Notes: a model not told the origin generated them from the letters alone. Counted from the first letter of the stretch, positions 1 to 12,509 are shown. The stretch is 64,000 nt of DNA from Phorcus lineatus (GCA_921293015.1 OV121094.1:4640764-4704763), one strand, 5' to 3'. A program made the numbers and translations.

Positions 1-1124
1 GAAGTTTTTAGGCTACTTTATTGTTTAAAGTTGCACATTCTTATGCACAATTGGTAAAATGGGATGTGTAATTGACATAAAACTGCCGTGGAATTCTTCA
101 ACAGGAATGGGAATTATATATAATATCTTCTAAGCTGGGACACTTGTTCTGCCTCTAACATCAAAAGCATTCTTCATGTCTTTGTTCATTGGTTATAAAT
201 TAGCTAACTGTTAAGATGTGTGGCACTAGCAAGCAGCTTGTTTTGCGCAACAGCTGGAGGAATATTCCCATCATTTGGCTTCGATCAAATACAAGGCTAA
301 TACAACATTCCTGATTCTCTTTCTCTGGGATCTTTTTTCATCAGGTATCCAATTACTTAGGGCCTTGATAATGTTATTCATCTTAGATCTAGTTCACTAC
401 CAGTAATTCTAGATATTTGACCTACCTTAAAAATTCTAGTTTTCTAAAAAGAAATTAAAAGTTCTTAATGGAGGAGTAAACATATTTTGGATTCCATCAT
501 AAAGAAAGGGATATTCTTGTTTTATCATACAATATTCTTTCTTAGTCAATTTTTGTATAACGGGTGATTTTGTCTGTAGATACCACATTTCAAGTTCAAC
601 TTTCTAAATCAAAATGATGGTTTACTTTATTCCATTTCTCAAAACGTAATGGGTTTACTATTTACTTCATGCAGGTGAAGAACTTCACAGAGGTAACTTA
701 AACAATTATTAAGTTTTAGTCCAGAATCTTTGCGAATGCCACTTGCATTTTCAAAATTATCTTTTCCCATCAAAATACTACAAAACATATTTTCTTAAGT
801 TCTTTACAGTACAACTTCACAACTTTTTTGTTGGTGCATTCTGAATATTGAATATCTGAATTGAGATATCTATTTGACTGGAATAGCAGATGCCAACCTT
901 TCATTAACAAATTTCAACTTTTATCACCTAAGTACCTAAATATATTTCTTCTTAAATTCTTATTTACCAATTATTCCATATGAAAATTTAATTTCAATCA
1001 GCTTCAAGTGTTGGTCAGAAATAGAAACTTATTTATACATTAATCCCACATAAACTCAAAACGTAATTTCTTACAGGTTTTAATATTTACAAGGGAATTG
1101 TTTACCACACACATTTGATATATT
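1..1124. other. AT-rich non-coding stretch
   Basis: I see no open frame with protein-like composition, tRNA, or ordered repeat here. It directly precedes the 5'-truncated end of a non-LTR retrotransposon. Confidence 0.5.
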
Positions 1125-1130
1125 ATGATT

Positions 1131-1678
1131 TTGTTGATTATACACATGGTAGCAAATGGTAGCAAATGTTGGTGGCACATTGTCAAAAATTATCTTAAAC
1201 ATACAGACAAAGCAAAGGTATTTCCACACATTGAGAATGATAATGTTGTGTATGAAGATGACACTGATAAAGCTAATATATTCAATGACTACTTTGTGAG
1301 TATAGCACGGGTTAATAATGATTCTGATGATGTTGTAGTAATTGATTCTAATGTGGATGCCAATCATTGTCTCTATGATCTAAGATTAGAAAATGTAGAA
1401 GTTTGGGATATTTTATTATCTCTTGACGTTACGAAAGCAACAGGCCCTGATCATCTTAGTAACCGGGTCTTGAAATGTTTAGCTGAACAGTTGTCAGTTC
1501 CTCTCTGCGACCTTTTCAATATTTCACTCACAACGTCTGAGTTCCCACGTTTATGGAAATGTTCATCTGTAGTTCCAATACATAAGAAAAATGATATTCA
1601 TAGCTGTACAAATTATCGACCTGTCTCACTTAACAGTTGTTTATCAAAAGTATTTGAAAAGTGTGTATTTAAACATGT
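1131..1678 (+). pseudogene. Non-LTR retrotransposon ORF2, N-terminal part of the reverse transcriptase, broken by an insertion
   Basis: The frame reads through the region before the RT fingers: a WW(H)IVKNYL-like segment, then FNDYFVSIA, then the fingers motifs ATGPDHLSNRVLK and NYRPVSLNS. These are typical of jockey/CR1-like non-LTR retrotransposons, whose RT makes cDNA at a nicked target. No apurinic endonuclease domain lies upstream, so the copy is 5'-truncated, as usual for target-primed reverse transcription. The protein similarity stops at codon KHV near 1678, exactly where a long inverted-repeat element starts, and resumes in phase at 4053. The superfamily is secure; the clade is inferred from motifs only. 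Confidence 0.85.
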
Positions 1679-4052
1679 CAACCTGGTTCCCTGGCCTCGT
1701 TCCGCTTGCGCTACAGTGAGGCCATGGCACTGGCTGTATAATGGCGCTGCACAGAGCAGCGATCCAAGATGGAGGACAAGGCAATTTTATGCATAGCGAT
1801 CACAAATTCACTTCATTCACGCTCTATAGCCACGACATATTGAAGACAAGCAACTACCTAGAAAGCAAATAAAATTAGAACTCGGAATATCGCCACATAT
1901 ATTTTTTGTTGCAAAGGGATATTGCTAAACATGATAATGTTTGCAGCGGAGCGATAGCCCCGCCCACCTGGAAACATAAACAATATAGTGGAAGGCTTCG
2001 TGCACTGTTTTAAACTATGACAGGTCGAAAATTGAAGAAATTGTTGTTTTCTTGGTGTGGTGACAGCTTGTTTCAAATACTGGTAATGAAGGAGTGAGGC
2101 GATTTTGAGACATTTCCCCAAATCGACCCTATCAAAACCTGTCAACTATGTGTACAACGCTCAGTACCACCGAGACACAACAACGACCAACTAAATTACA
2201 GCAATTGCTAGTCGTATGTTCCAATTTCCGATATACAACATTTTTAAACTTGCATTTTACATCTTCAGTTGAACCTTGATGAAGATCACGAAGAACAGTA
2301 ATTGTAGGGTTGAAACATCTGTCTCCTAACTTCTGAACTTGTAACTCTTTAATGACATTAAGAAGCACAATGAATAAATGAATGCTTTTTCTTGTGTGTG
2401 TGTTAGGCATAAAGAATTTGCAAAATTTCATAAATTGTAGACTTTCCATAACTGTTGACAATATAGCAAGGACATCTCCCACTATAAAACACATTAGAGA
2501 TTCTTCTTGCAGAAGCGTGATATATTTAAACGGTTGTATTCAGCTAATAGAGATGATGATAACAGCTCCTGAAAACGAAATATGTGGGTCATTACTCACA
2601 TCTTAAGACACATTTGAGTAACTGATTTTGAATTTATTCCTACATTAATATATCCCTGCATTCTGACATTCCAATAGTCAAATGGAATTTAATGCTAAAA
2701 AAACGGCAGCAAATGTGTTTCCTTTAAAAATGAATCATGCTCTTACTATGTGGCAGATATGAAAAAAATTGCTCATAAAAATTCTAGAAGTGAAGGCAAA
2801 GTAATATGGTATACAGAGAATGCGGAAGATTTCCGATTCACATTTTTGCTGAAGCAAGAATAATAACATTGTAAACATAATAATAACATAATGAGTCTTT
2901 TACAAATGCCCTTTTATTGATATTCAAGACAATGTTACGACATGATTAGTTCGTATGATAAGAGCCGGAGGAAAGACAGTTTGGGTATCAAACATTCCGG
3001 AGTTACTAAATACGATTCGATATGGGGATATATATATGGGGATGATAGAGTCAAAATGTTAATTTTCATTCAAATCTTTTTAATAATTTTACGCAGAGAC
3101 TGAAAGATGTTTCCACGCAAAAATGGGCTATGTCCCTATAGATTTCAAACAATTGCTTATACTACTATACCTAATTTATTAAATATAAGGAAATCCCGGA
3201 TTGCATTTGCACGCTTCAGGTGCTTATCGCACGATTTAACAATAGATAGTGGAAGATAGAGCAACAGAAAACAGAATGTGTTGGTTCAGTAACTTTAATT
3301 GTTTGGGAGTCGGAATAAAATTTTCTTTTAAATCATCCGTTGTATACAGACCTGAGAAAAAGAAATCATGTCCCTCTGTACTCTTTCGTACACCAAAAAT
3401 TCTCTCTCCTGCTGAATCCTACTAATAATAGTCTTATTCTCAAATTACAACTTTTATGTATTCTGTAAACTAAAAATGTGACTTGTAAAAAATGTCAAAA
3501 ATAAGAAATTGGACAATACGACTAGCAATTGTGTGCTGTAATTTAGTTGGTCGTTGTTGTGTCTCGGTGGTACTGAGCGTTGTAGTTGACAGGTTTTAAT
3601 AGGGTCGATTTAGGGAAATGTCTCAAAATCGCCTCACTCCTTCATTACCAGTATTTGAAACAAGCTGTCACCACACCAAGTAAACAACAATTTCTTCAAT
3701 TCTCGACCTGTCATAGTTTAAAACAGTGCACGAAGCCTTCCACTATATTGTTTATATTTCCAGGTGGGCGGGGCTATCGCTCCGCTGCAAACATTATCAT
3801 GTTTAGCAATATCCCTTTGCAACAAAAAATATATGTGGCGATATTCCGAGTTCTAATTTTATTTGCTTTCTAGGTAGTTGCTTGTCTTCAATATGTCGTG
3901 GCTATAGAGCGAGAATGAAGTGAATTTGTGATCGCTATGCATAAAATTGCCTTGTCCTCCATCTTGGATCTCTGCTCTGCGCAGCGCCATTATACAGCCA
4001 GTGCCATGGCCTCACTGTAGCGCAAGCGGAACGAGGCCAGGGAACCAGGTTG
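1679..4052. mobile_element. 2.4 kb DNA element with about 560 bp terminal inverted repeats, inserted in the RT frame
   Basis: The left end (CAACCTGGTTCCCTGGCC) is the reverse complement of the right end (GGCCAGGGAACCAGGTTG). The arms match from 1679 to about 2240 and from about 3495 to 4052 with few differences. The 95-residue frames at 1858-2145 (minus) and 3586-3873 (plus) are simply the two arms read outward. The flanks rejoin the interrupted RT codons. The target duplication is ambiguous: 1 bp (T) if the ends are fully symmetric, 3 bp (TGT) if two bases are excluded. The centre (2244-3494) has one short unassigned frame and otherwise AT-rich DNA, so this is probably a non-autonomous foldback-like copy. 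Confidence 0.85.
2132..2494 (-). CDS. Unrecognised 120-codon frame inside the inverted-repeat element
   Basis: The frame starts in the centre of the element and runs into its left arm. It includes the segment LGDRCFNPTITVLRDLHQGS, which looks like real protein rather than noise, so it may be a transposase remnant. I cannot assign a family and no DDE triad is visible. It lacks flanking coding sequence and is too short to be an autonomous transposase. Confidence 0.25.
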   Translation of the reverse strand: MCFIVGDVLAILSTVMESLQFMKFCKFFMPNTHTRKSIHLFIVLLNVIKELQVQKLGDRCFNPTITVLRDLHQGSTEDVKCKFKNVVYRKLEHTTSNCCNLVGRCCVSVVLSVVHIVDRF

Positions 4053-5114
4053 TTAAAAATATATCCAATTTCTTCTTAGATAATGAAACTATAACTCCTT
4101 TTCAGTCAGGTTTTACGACTTGGGATTCTACATTAAATCAGCTCACCCATTTATATGATTATATTGCTAAAGCGATGGATAGCGGCAAGGAAGTACGCGC
4201 TGTTTTTTGCGACATAAGTAAAGCTTTCGACAGTGTCTGGCATAAGGGTCTCCTGCATAAGTTATGGGCTAATGGGATTCGGGGTTCTCTCCTATCATGG
4301 TTTGAAAGTTACTTGAAAAATAGAAAACAATTCACAGTTATTAATGGGTACAAATCAAATGTAAAATCAATTGAAGCTGGGGTTCCCCAGGGGTCAGTCT
4401 TAGGACCTTTGCTCTTTTTAGTTTATATTAATGACATTGTTGAAGATATCCAGTGTAACATTAAACTATTTGCTGATGATACCTCTCTATATGTAATAAT
4501 AGATGATCCTGTTTTATCTTCCAATAAGCTAAATGATGTTTTTAATTTAATTGGTAAATGGGCCCAAAAATGGAAGGTAGATTTCAACCCTAACAAAACA
4601 GAATCTATAATTTTTTCAAGAAAGAAAACAGTTACATTAATGCCAGATTTGGTTATGAATGGTGAACAAATTAAAGCTGTTGATAGTCATAAACATTTGG
4701 GATTGACCCTGCAAAGTGATGGCCTTTGGAAAACACATATAAATGATACTATCTCTAAGGTTAGCCCTATGATTAATTGCCTGAGAAGTCTCAAATATTG
4801 CCTTCATAGAAAAACTTTACAGACGTTATACAGCTCCTTCATTTTACCTATATTTGATTATTGTGATTATATTTGGAATAATTGTACGCAAAGTCAAGAA
4901 CTGTTATTAGAGAAACTGCACTTAGATGCTCTTAGAACCATATGTGGATCCGTTAGAGGAGTCACCCATTCAAAAATTTATCTTGAAACTGGTCTCACGT
5001 CTCTAAGCGAACGTCGCAGAACTCATCAAATGTGTGTTTTTCATAAATCTTTTCATATCTGATTTAATTCCATTTAACATATCCTCCTCATCAATGTATG
5101 AATCAAGATCATCT
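4053..5114 (+). pseudogene. Non-LTR retrotransposon ORF2, RT palm and thumb
   Basis: This continues the RT frame beyond the inverted-repeat insertion. Visible motifs in order: FQSGF, the first catalytic aspartate in FCDISKAFDSVWHKGLL, the GVPQGSVLGPLLFLVYIND block, and the FADDTSLY catalytic motif. Thumb sequence follows (HLGLTLQSDGLW, FDYCDYIW). The catalytic residues are intact, but the frame ends at a stop at 5060-5062 and continues only after a frameshift, then is cut at 5114 by an antisense insertion. It therefore cannot encode a whole polymerase. The open frame upstream of 4053 is inverted-repeat arm, not RT. Confidence 0.92.
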
Positions 5115-5834
5115 GGTTTAAACATATTTTATTACATGAAAGGGATCGGCAAACAAGCCATATGGCTTATGTTAATGCCTCTCCCATACAATACAAAAAC
5201 AATTGAAATAACACGAGAATGGCATGCAATCTTGATACAAAAGTTCTATAAAACAATCATCAGTATGTAATATATAAAAAGATATCACAATTCTGGTAAT
5301 CATGTGGCCGTTCATTCATCATCATAAAAAGACTTGTAAGTTGTTTAAAGAGTTTAACTGTTATTAAATCGTTTTGAAGAATGAATAAAGTAATGTACAG
5401 ATTCTAGTATTTTCTGGTTTATTTCTCTCCCTTTATTTGCGTTCCCAAAAAGTACACTTCTTAAATCAAAACCTTTCTTATAAAAATAACAGTTTGGTCT
5501 CAGCAATAAGTAACAGGGACAGGTAAAAAAGTAGTGAAATGCGTCTTCGTTTGGGTGACCACATGAACAGGCGGGTGAATCAAAGATATATCGTTTGTAT
5601 TTGTCTGCATTTAAATCACTAAACCCTAGCCTAAGGCGACAGTGTAAAATTTGTAGGAGTCTGGGTCCAGAGTTAAAATCAAAGTGGAGAGGAGATGACA
5701 ATTTGTTAAGTAGCATTAGTTTGAAATCATGTAATGAAGTTGCTTTCTTCATATTGTCGGGAAGCTCGTTCCAGCGTCTTATTGTGTCTGGAATAAATGA
5801 TCTGGCATATAGTTCTGTCTTACAACGTATGTAT
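5115..5834 (-). mobile_element. Antisense 5'-truncated non-LTR copy with GATCATCT target duplication
   Basis: On the minus strand this reads as the last part of a related but diverged ORF2, with a frame from 5752 to 5354. The segment RSFIPDTIRRWNELPDN comes just upstream of it, followed by a C-terminal zinc-like motif (CSCGHPNEDAFHYFFTCPC). The 3' untranslated tail ends in GTTTAAACC, the same terminus as the host element near 6480. GATCATCT occurs on both sides (5107-5114 and 5835-5842). This shows a separate retrotransposition of a 3' fragment into the older element, opposite in orientation. Confidence 0.88.
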
Positions 5835-6485
5835 GATCATCTAACACGCTTCAAGTTCCTCTTTGTCGTACAGAATCATATAAAAGATCATTTTTACCAT
5901 CTTCTGTGTTGGAATGGAATATGTTAGATAATGAAAATAGAAACGTAGATTCCGTTGCTTCGTTTAAAAAACACTTTGACCGAAATATCTCATGTAATGT
6001 ACATCATGTCTTCAGAAATATTGGAACAAGAACCAACCAAATTATCCACTGTAAATTAAGACTTGGCTGCAGCAATCTAAACGCACATAAATTTGATCGT
6101 TTTTTACAAAATATGTCAACTTGCACTTGCGGTCATCATCATGAAGATGTCATTCATTATTTATTTATCTGTCCAAATTACACGAAAATTTGGTCAAAGT
6201 GTTTCTTCTACGTCAATGGTTATGATGTTCAAACCATATTATTTGGCAACTACTCTTTATCTGATGATATCAACCTAAACATTTTAGAATCTGTTCATGA
6301 CTATTATACCCTTACAAACCGCTTTTCTAGTTAAATATTTTACTGCTTTTGTTTAATTGTGTTTTGTCTATGATGATGAATGAACTTTATGCTGTATATA
6401 TATTTTTTGTATGGGAGAGGTATTCAGATAGGCTGTATAGCCTGTTTACCAATCCCTTTCTTTTGAAATAAATATTGTTTAAACC
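5835..6485 (+). pseudogene. Non-LTR retrotransposon ORF2 C-terminus and 3' UTR
   Basis: The plus-strand element resumes after the antisense insertion with RTESYKRSFLPSSVLEWN, then a C-terminal Cys/His cluster (CTCGHHHEDVIHYLFICPNY), ending at the stop at 6332-6334. The remaining 150 bp are 3' UTR with GTATGGGAGAGGTATTCAG and a terminus near GTTTAAACC. The same tail is seen inverted at 5115-5200 and in a small insertion at 34924-35033, so this family is dispersed through the locus. Confidence 0.85.
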
Positions 6486-6849
6486 ATTATACACATCCAC
6501 TCTCCTTGGCCTCAGTCAATATTGTTTTTATCAGGTCTATAATTATTGACATCATTACTGTTTTATAATTTCATTCATACCTCATCAAGCTGTATATATA
6601 GGAATCAGTAGCTCATGTCAAATGCATTTCATTTAGCAAAAGAAATCTGTGTAACTGGTTGATATATATAATAATGTTAAACAAGTTATCATTATATATC
6701 TTGATGAATCTCAGCTATTCTGTAAAACTCAAAATTAGTATATCAGTTTAACAGAGTCAGTAGAATAAAAAACAATCATCGGTTGCAAACTTCAAGCATT
6801 TCAGTAATAATTATAATAACTCGGTGAAGTTGCTTTTAATTTCTTGGTC

Positions 6850-7440
6850 TACTGATGACAAATCTAGACAAGCTTATGAAGGAGGAAAAAGGTCAAGTAA
6901 GTAAGTGACTTAAGTTATGTCAAAGACATGTGGGTGATACACAACGCTAAGTAGTATCTGGGAACTGAGTCCTGATTCATGAAATTTAACCCCGCCTGCT
7001 TAGTCCTGATTCATGAAATTTAACCCCGCCATGAACAGAGATCAAGGATATTACATCCCATCAGCCTACCATCACTCGATCAAGACCAATCAACGATAAT
7101 CCCTCTCAATCAGTAACCACCTCATTGTCCACCTGGCTTCCTATCTATTGTAAAAGCATTTACTGTACATCAACATAATTACTTGTGTCAGCATGCCTCA
7201 ACATATGTATATAATCACAGTGTTGTTACCCTCAGTATCACTTGCTTGATAATGGTGATAGTGACTACACCGAAATGTTGCATCTCTTTGCCATAAAGAA
7301 GTTGTTGATCCATATAATTCCTATTCTCTTCATCATACCAACTTCTAAAATGCCATCCAAAGAAACCCTAACTTATGACTGTTTATTAATAGGAAGACTA
7401 TTTTTGATGAAGGAACAGTAAATTATCAAAATATTTCAGA
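6850..7440 (+). mobile_element. Probable Penelope-like element 3' fragment
   Basis: The string CACCGAAATGTTGCATCT followed by GCCATAAAGAAGTTGTTGATCC, and then ACTTCTAAAATGCCATCC, resembles the conserved 3' region of Penelope-like elements in invertebrates. No RT or GIY-YIG coding sequence remains. The extent is taken from its absence in the second copy of the surrounding duplication. Family assignment is from memory of the motif. Confidence 0.4.
6968..7030. repeat. Two-copy 34 bp tandem repeat
   Basis: The 29 bp string from AGTCCTGATTCATG to AACCCCGCC occurs at 6968 and again at 7002, separated by five bases. Confidence 0.9.
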
Positions 7441-7747
7441 GACTACATTGTAGTCTACTGGGAACTGTAAATATGGAGTTCACTGTTCATAAAACAAATT
7501 CATCATGGTTAGAATCACTGTAACATAAAAGAATAAAAGAATAATTTAGTAAACCCTATTATACCATTGAATATATAGAGGATACTAAACGACCTTCCAT
7601 TTAATACTATTTTTATTAAACGAGTTAATGATTAAGTATAAAACGAGCGAAAGCGGGCGAGTAATAATCCTTTAAGTATAGCACATAGACAACCGGTAGC
7701 TTTATAACACAATCTGTAATACCTTTGATAAAACTAATATAAATACA

Positions 7748-7748
7748 T

Positions 7749-7790
<42 letters not shown>

Positions 7791-7821
7791 GAGACTATGA
7801 CGCTATATATATATATATAGT
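7748..7821. repeat. (AC)n/(AT)n microsatellite
   Basis: A run of AC dinucleotides passes into AT dinucleotides, followed after a short gap by a second AT run inside CTATATAT...ATATAG. Confidence 0.95.
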
Positions 7822-8520
7822 AGAACTAAATGATGAAGACACCGCTATCACTTCTACTTTGTTTTCTTAATGAAATTCTAGTTTCAGCTCACACATTACA
7901 TGTGCTTCTGAAATTGACAATTTTGCTGACATATCCTAATCAACTTGATACACATATCCTCTTTCCTTGGCCTCAGGCAATATTGGTTTCCTTAAGTGTA
8001 TAAAACTAGGTATTGACCTCATAACCAGTCTATGAAATCATCAACACCTAACAATCTGTAGATTCAAGAATTAGTAGATGATGTCAAATGAATTTCATCT
8101 ACCAAATAAATTCTGTGAAATAAGAAGATATTAATGTAAAAAAGTTATCATAATATATTTAAGTATTTTCATTTATGTAACATGATGAATCTCATAATCT
8201 CTGTATCATCAATAAAATCCTACACATCAGATGAGAAGTTCAAGTATTTCAATAATGATTATCATATCCATCTTGCTTGACATATATTGATGTTATACAA
8301 AGCTTAGCTTCTGGGATCTGTTAAAATGGAGTTCACTGTTTGTTTATAAGATTAAATTCGTCATGGGGAGAATCGTTGTAACATAAAAGAATAAAGTAAT
8401 AAATTCGTAAACAATATGATATCATTGAATATTCCTTGAACTCTATTTACAGCCTAGCATTAAAACACAATCTGTAATACAATACCTTTGATGATAAAAC
8501 TAATATATGTATATAAACAT

Positions 8521-10940
8521 GGCTAGTATTTATCAAGGGAAGAAATATTCCTCAATACATGTCACTGAATGTAAATTACAAATATAAATGTAACAAAAAG
8601 TTAGATTTTCAGTTTGAGGGAACTCAATTTTTTCAAAAGTATCTAAAAAGATAACTTTAGTACCCAATTGTATATAAAATCTTCTAGATTCTTAAATGTA
8701 TTACAATAATATAATCATTTATTTAATTCAAAGTTATTCAATTTGAAATAAATGTTAGTAATTGTATCCACTAATTGTCATTCAAGTTTCATAAAGAATA
8801 CATCAAACTAAAACACAATACAATTATTTCAATCAGTTACAAATAAAATCCAACTAATGAATCAGTTGAGAAATTTTTATCTAATGTAATCAACTGTAAC
8901 ACATTGTTTCCAATTGACATCAGTTCAAATCATCGGAGTAAATATAAGATAATATCACATATCTATCTCGATTTATTCACAAGTAACTGCAGTAACTTGT
9001 TACTGATAGAAACCAAAATCCAGTGTCTGATAAGAAAAGGTTTTATAATATTTCCAATTGAAGTAATGTTGATTATAAAATAAACCTGTGACACTTGTAA
9101 AAGCAAACATTCTTGACTTAAAATGAGAACATGTTGTAATTCTGGCTGAGATATTTTAACTAAAAAGATTATATATTGTTGAAAACATGATATATAGAAA
9201 ACTATGATAACTTATTTATTCACTAGCATAAAGTTTTTATCCTCATTATCAGAAAAAATTTACTTGTTATATCATAACTGTTTTAATGAAGTTATACAGT
9301 GGAAACACAAAACAATTTCTGAAAAAATTAATGCTCATGATGAAAAGAAATATCAATTTCACGAAGAAAAAGAACCATTAAACTGAATGATTAATACATT
9401 TGATAAGCTTATATATACTTTTTATAAGAATTCACGAAACACATGAACACTTCTAACCTTATAATCAGAACTACAGTGGGTAAACAACACTAATCTCCTC
9501 ACTATATCTATGCCTATAAATTTACACAATAGATCAATATTAGTCCCAATATCCACACAATTAAAAAGTCATGACCGTAGCTCATATTGGTTTCACCTTG
9601 AAGTAAAATCTTTTTATCATAAGATTTTTAAACAATTGTATAATGAGATTGTATAGAGATCATCTTATCACCCATTATTCAATCTCTTTTTAAAAGTGCA
9701 TCATGCCTGCCATTGTGACCTGATTTCAAGTGAGCAAAACAACATGCCTTGATTTTCACTTGTAAAAATTTCCATTAATTATTTTGTCAAAATTAAATTC
9801 CTATAAAATCAGGGGTTGTGTAAAGGAGCTTAGAAATCCTTCAAATGACAATACGTATCAAATCTTGTCACAGTGGCAGATAAATGAATTCAGACCCAGA
9901 GCATTTTTTTTAGAAATTCAACAAAATGTGCTCTTAAACCATGTTTGACATTTCATGATTGATCGTATCAACCTAATCCCAACAACACATTCATTCCCTT
10001 GAGGAAACAAACTCATGAATGAAATACCTGACTCAAAATAAGTTTCATTCATATCTTGGCCGATGCGTTCAACAGTGGCTAATTCAACAGTAATGTCACA
10101 TTCCAACAAGTGTCACTTTCCTTTCAAGTTGAAAACTGAAAATGTGATCAATCTCACCTCTGCTTCTGAATATCCAAGTTGCTATCGTTGATTAAACTAA
10201 AAATCGCTATAATAATCCCTGAGCATGCCCTTCTCTGTTCACGGTCTACTCAGTATTGCTGTTAGCTGGAAGTGGATCAGCCAATAAGGATTGCTGGCCT
10301 ACTTGATCATGTGACTGGGTCGTCACGCCATCTATAGTTTTTTAAACTTAAGTTATATATATGTCACAATACAAGAGTTGTTTTCATTTATTGTGTTTTC
10401 ATAACCTTTTCATAAATCTTTGCAAATTGGCAAGAAAATTTTTTTTATGAACTCTACCATGATTTCAGGTTACTCCAAAATATCATAGAACATATGACTG
10501 TTTTGGCAGTCAGAAAGAGTTTATTCTTAAAAGAGATCTTTGAAATCGTTGTGGAAGGAAGTCAATTTTTGGCAGGGGATTGAAAGTATTTGCAACTCAG
10601 CTTATGTTCCATCAGTTCCATCTTCTTCTAGCAGAATTTTTTTGTTCACATTTTACTATTCATCATCTCCAAAAAGATATACTCATTTTTTCCCGTAAAC
10701 CTTTGTTACTGGTGGATCATACACTTCTGTTCTTTCAAAATCCTCTCAAGATGAACATTTCCATTATTGATATCATCCTATTCTCATCTAAATGAGTTGT
10801 TTCATTGTTTTGTTATACATCAAACTTACTTCAGTCATATAAGAAATATTTGCACATGTGTGGATCAAGTGCTATGAATAGATGTGCCCTTTGGGTTTGC
10901 AACTTCTTCTCAGGAGACATTTAACAGAATTTTGTTCCCA
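8521..10940. other. AT-rich intergenic or intronic DNA
   Basis: No feature is supported here. A 63-codon minus-strand frame at 9918-10109 has some protein-like composition but was rejected because a stop precedes it without an acceptor between. Confidence 0.4.
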
Positions 10941-10950
10941 GAGCTATAGA

Positions 10951-11270
10951 TGAGGTGAGGTGAGTTGGTGTTTAACGCCACTTTCAAGAGTATTTCACTT
11001 ATATCGCGGCTGCCAGTATTATTGCAGGGGGAAAGCCCGCAACACCATTGAGGCTATGCATTGCAGTGAAACCTGCGAGCATCGGCTGGAATTAGCAAAC
11101 CATGGTTGGTACTGCGCTGAAATTCAGTGTAGCATTCTACCCAAACCTGACTGCGTGTAGAACAGTTTTCTACTGCAGACAAAGTTGACGAGCCCCTGGC
11201 GGGATTCGAACCACAGACCTCATGATCCAAAGCCGAACGCGCTAACCACTGCGCTATCCGGCCCCCTCTC
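10951..11270 (-). mobile_element. tRNA-derived SINE (family A), full length
   Basis: On the minus strand the element opens with a tRNA-like head: an A-box-like GGATAGCGCAGTGGTTAGCG and a B box in GTGGTTCGAATCCCGCC. A conserved body follows, and the 3' end reads GTTAAACACCAACTCACCTC. GAGCTATA flanks it at 10941-10948 and 11271-11278 as target duplication. Two further copies lie at 21495 and 38819. Pol III would transcribe such an element and non-LTR machinery would mobilise it. The short tail repeat (CTCAC)n is typical of the family. Confidence 0.9.
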
Positions 11271-12394
11271 GAGCTATAAATGTGTCACCTAGCTCAATGA
11301 AATTTTATATTTTTATCAATCAGCCTGTGTACACCTGTTTTTTCAACTCTTTGAGATTTCTATTTTTTGGCAATTTCCATGGAAACTTAACTAACAATTT
11401 TGTTTCAAGAGCAAATCTAAAACACTGAAAGACAACTAACTGAAACTTTGTATGTGGATAAATCAGTATTTGAAGATATGCCTTTTTGGGTTTCGTTTAG
11501 TTATATTTCTATTGAAAAGCAATGAACAATTGTTCATGTTACATGAAATACCAATGATTTGTATAGGTAATAATTAACAATTTTCAAGAACAGAAATGTG
11601 ACTGTGGATCACATGGTCAAAATTTAAGGCATAACATACTTATAGATCTATGTACTTTAAAACTGTCCCACTGGTGGTGGAAATAGCTGACTCATTCTGT
11701 TTGTTGTTTTTATTTTTGTATGGGGTGCAAACAATGAATAAATAACTAAAAATAGTTTTAAATTGGCAGAAGCATGTGTTTTAAGAAATTTTCTTTCTTA
11801 AAATTTTCCTGTTAAAAATATGTATATATGCCAAACAGGGTCAATCAATTATCCAAAGTCGTAAATAAAAGTGTCAAATGTCAAGCGTTAAACTAGTGGC
11901 GGCCATTTTAATGTGAACAACTTTTCATTATTGAAAGGAGATAAATTGATTTCCGTAGCTTAAAAAATCATGCTGTTTGTTTTGCTTCTTTTGATAAAAA
12001 AAAATTACCTTGCAATTAGAAAAAGTAATTTTAGTTTTCATAACATCATTCTATTAACCTTAAAAAATATTATATCGCCAATTTAATGAATATGTGGTAT
12101 GTCACCTTTTTTTTTAAATTGATGGTAATAGTATTGACAAAATCCAACGAGTAGGTAATTCAACAGTTAAATGAAAGAATTGGCAAATTGATTGTTTTAA
12201 TCTAAATCTTTGTCATTCAGCTTCAAGGAACTGACAGAAGTGCCAAATATCAGATATTCCTAGAATATGCATGTAAAAATTCAGATTTGTTAATTTCAAA
12301 ATGATTGTTAATATGGACTGTTTGACCATGGTTTAGACTTTTTTTATAAAATCTCTTTAACACTCATGGTTTTTTTAATGAGCAGAAAATTCAG

Positions 12395-12509
12395 GAAACA
12401 GCTGCGGGAGAATGGCAGCATACTGTCCTTTGTGGGGTGTTATACTTGCTGTGGCCTAACTGTAGTGTTTCCCCTACTCCACGCGACCTGTGTAGCTGAG
12501 TCGCAGTAA
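12395..12509 (+). CDS. Possible last exon of an unidentified membrane protein
   Basis: After an acceptor-like AAAATTCAG the frame reads 38 codons to a TAA, beginning KQLRENGSIL and continuing with a hydrophobic, Cys-containing stretch (GCYTCCGLTVVFPLL). Its base composition is clearly richer in G and C than the surrounding DNA. No matching upstream exon was found, and the acceptor lacks a strong pyrimidine tract. It may equally be chance. Confidence 0.2.

Larger units (their letters stand above)
6486..8520. repeat. Diverged direct duplication with a younger insertion in the first copy
   Basis: Segments near 6486-6840 and 7445-7750 are matched in order by 7945-8280 and 8325-8520. Shared stretches include TTGGCCTCAG(G/T)CAATATTG, TGGAGTTCACTGTT, GTAACATAAAAGAATAAA and CACAATCTGTAATAC. 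The second copy lacks about 590 bp found at about 6850-7440, which fits an insertion after the duplication. No coding content is seen. Confidence 0.65.

Noticed and set aside
1858..2145. 95-codon minus frame, nearly identical to the plus frame at 3586-3873
   Set aside because: Both are the inverted arms of the element at 1679-4052 read outward; no independent sign of coding.
9918..10109. Minus-strand frame with protein-like segment TVERIGQDMNETYFES and a donor-like end
   Set aside because: An in-frame stop lies a few codons upstream with no AG acceptor in between, and the start would be TTG.
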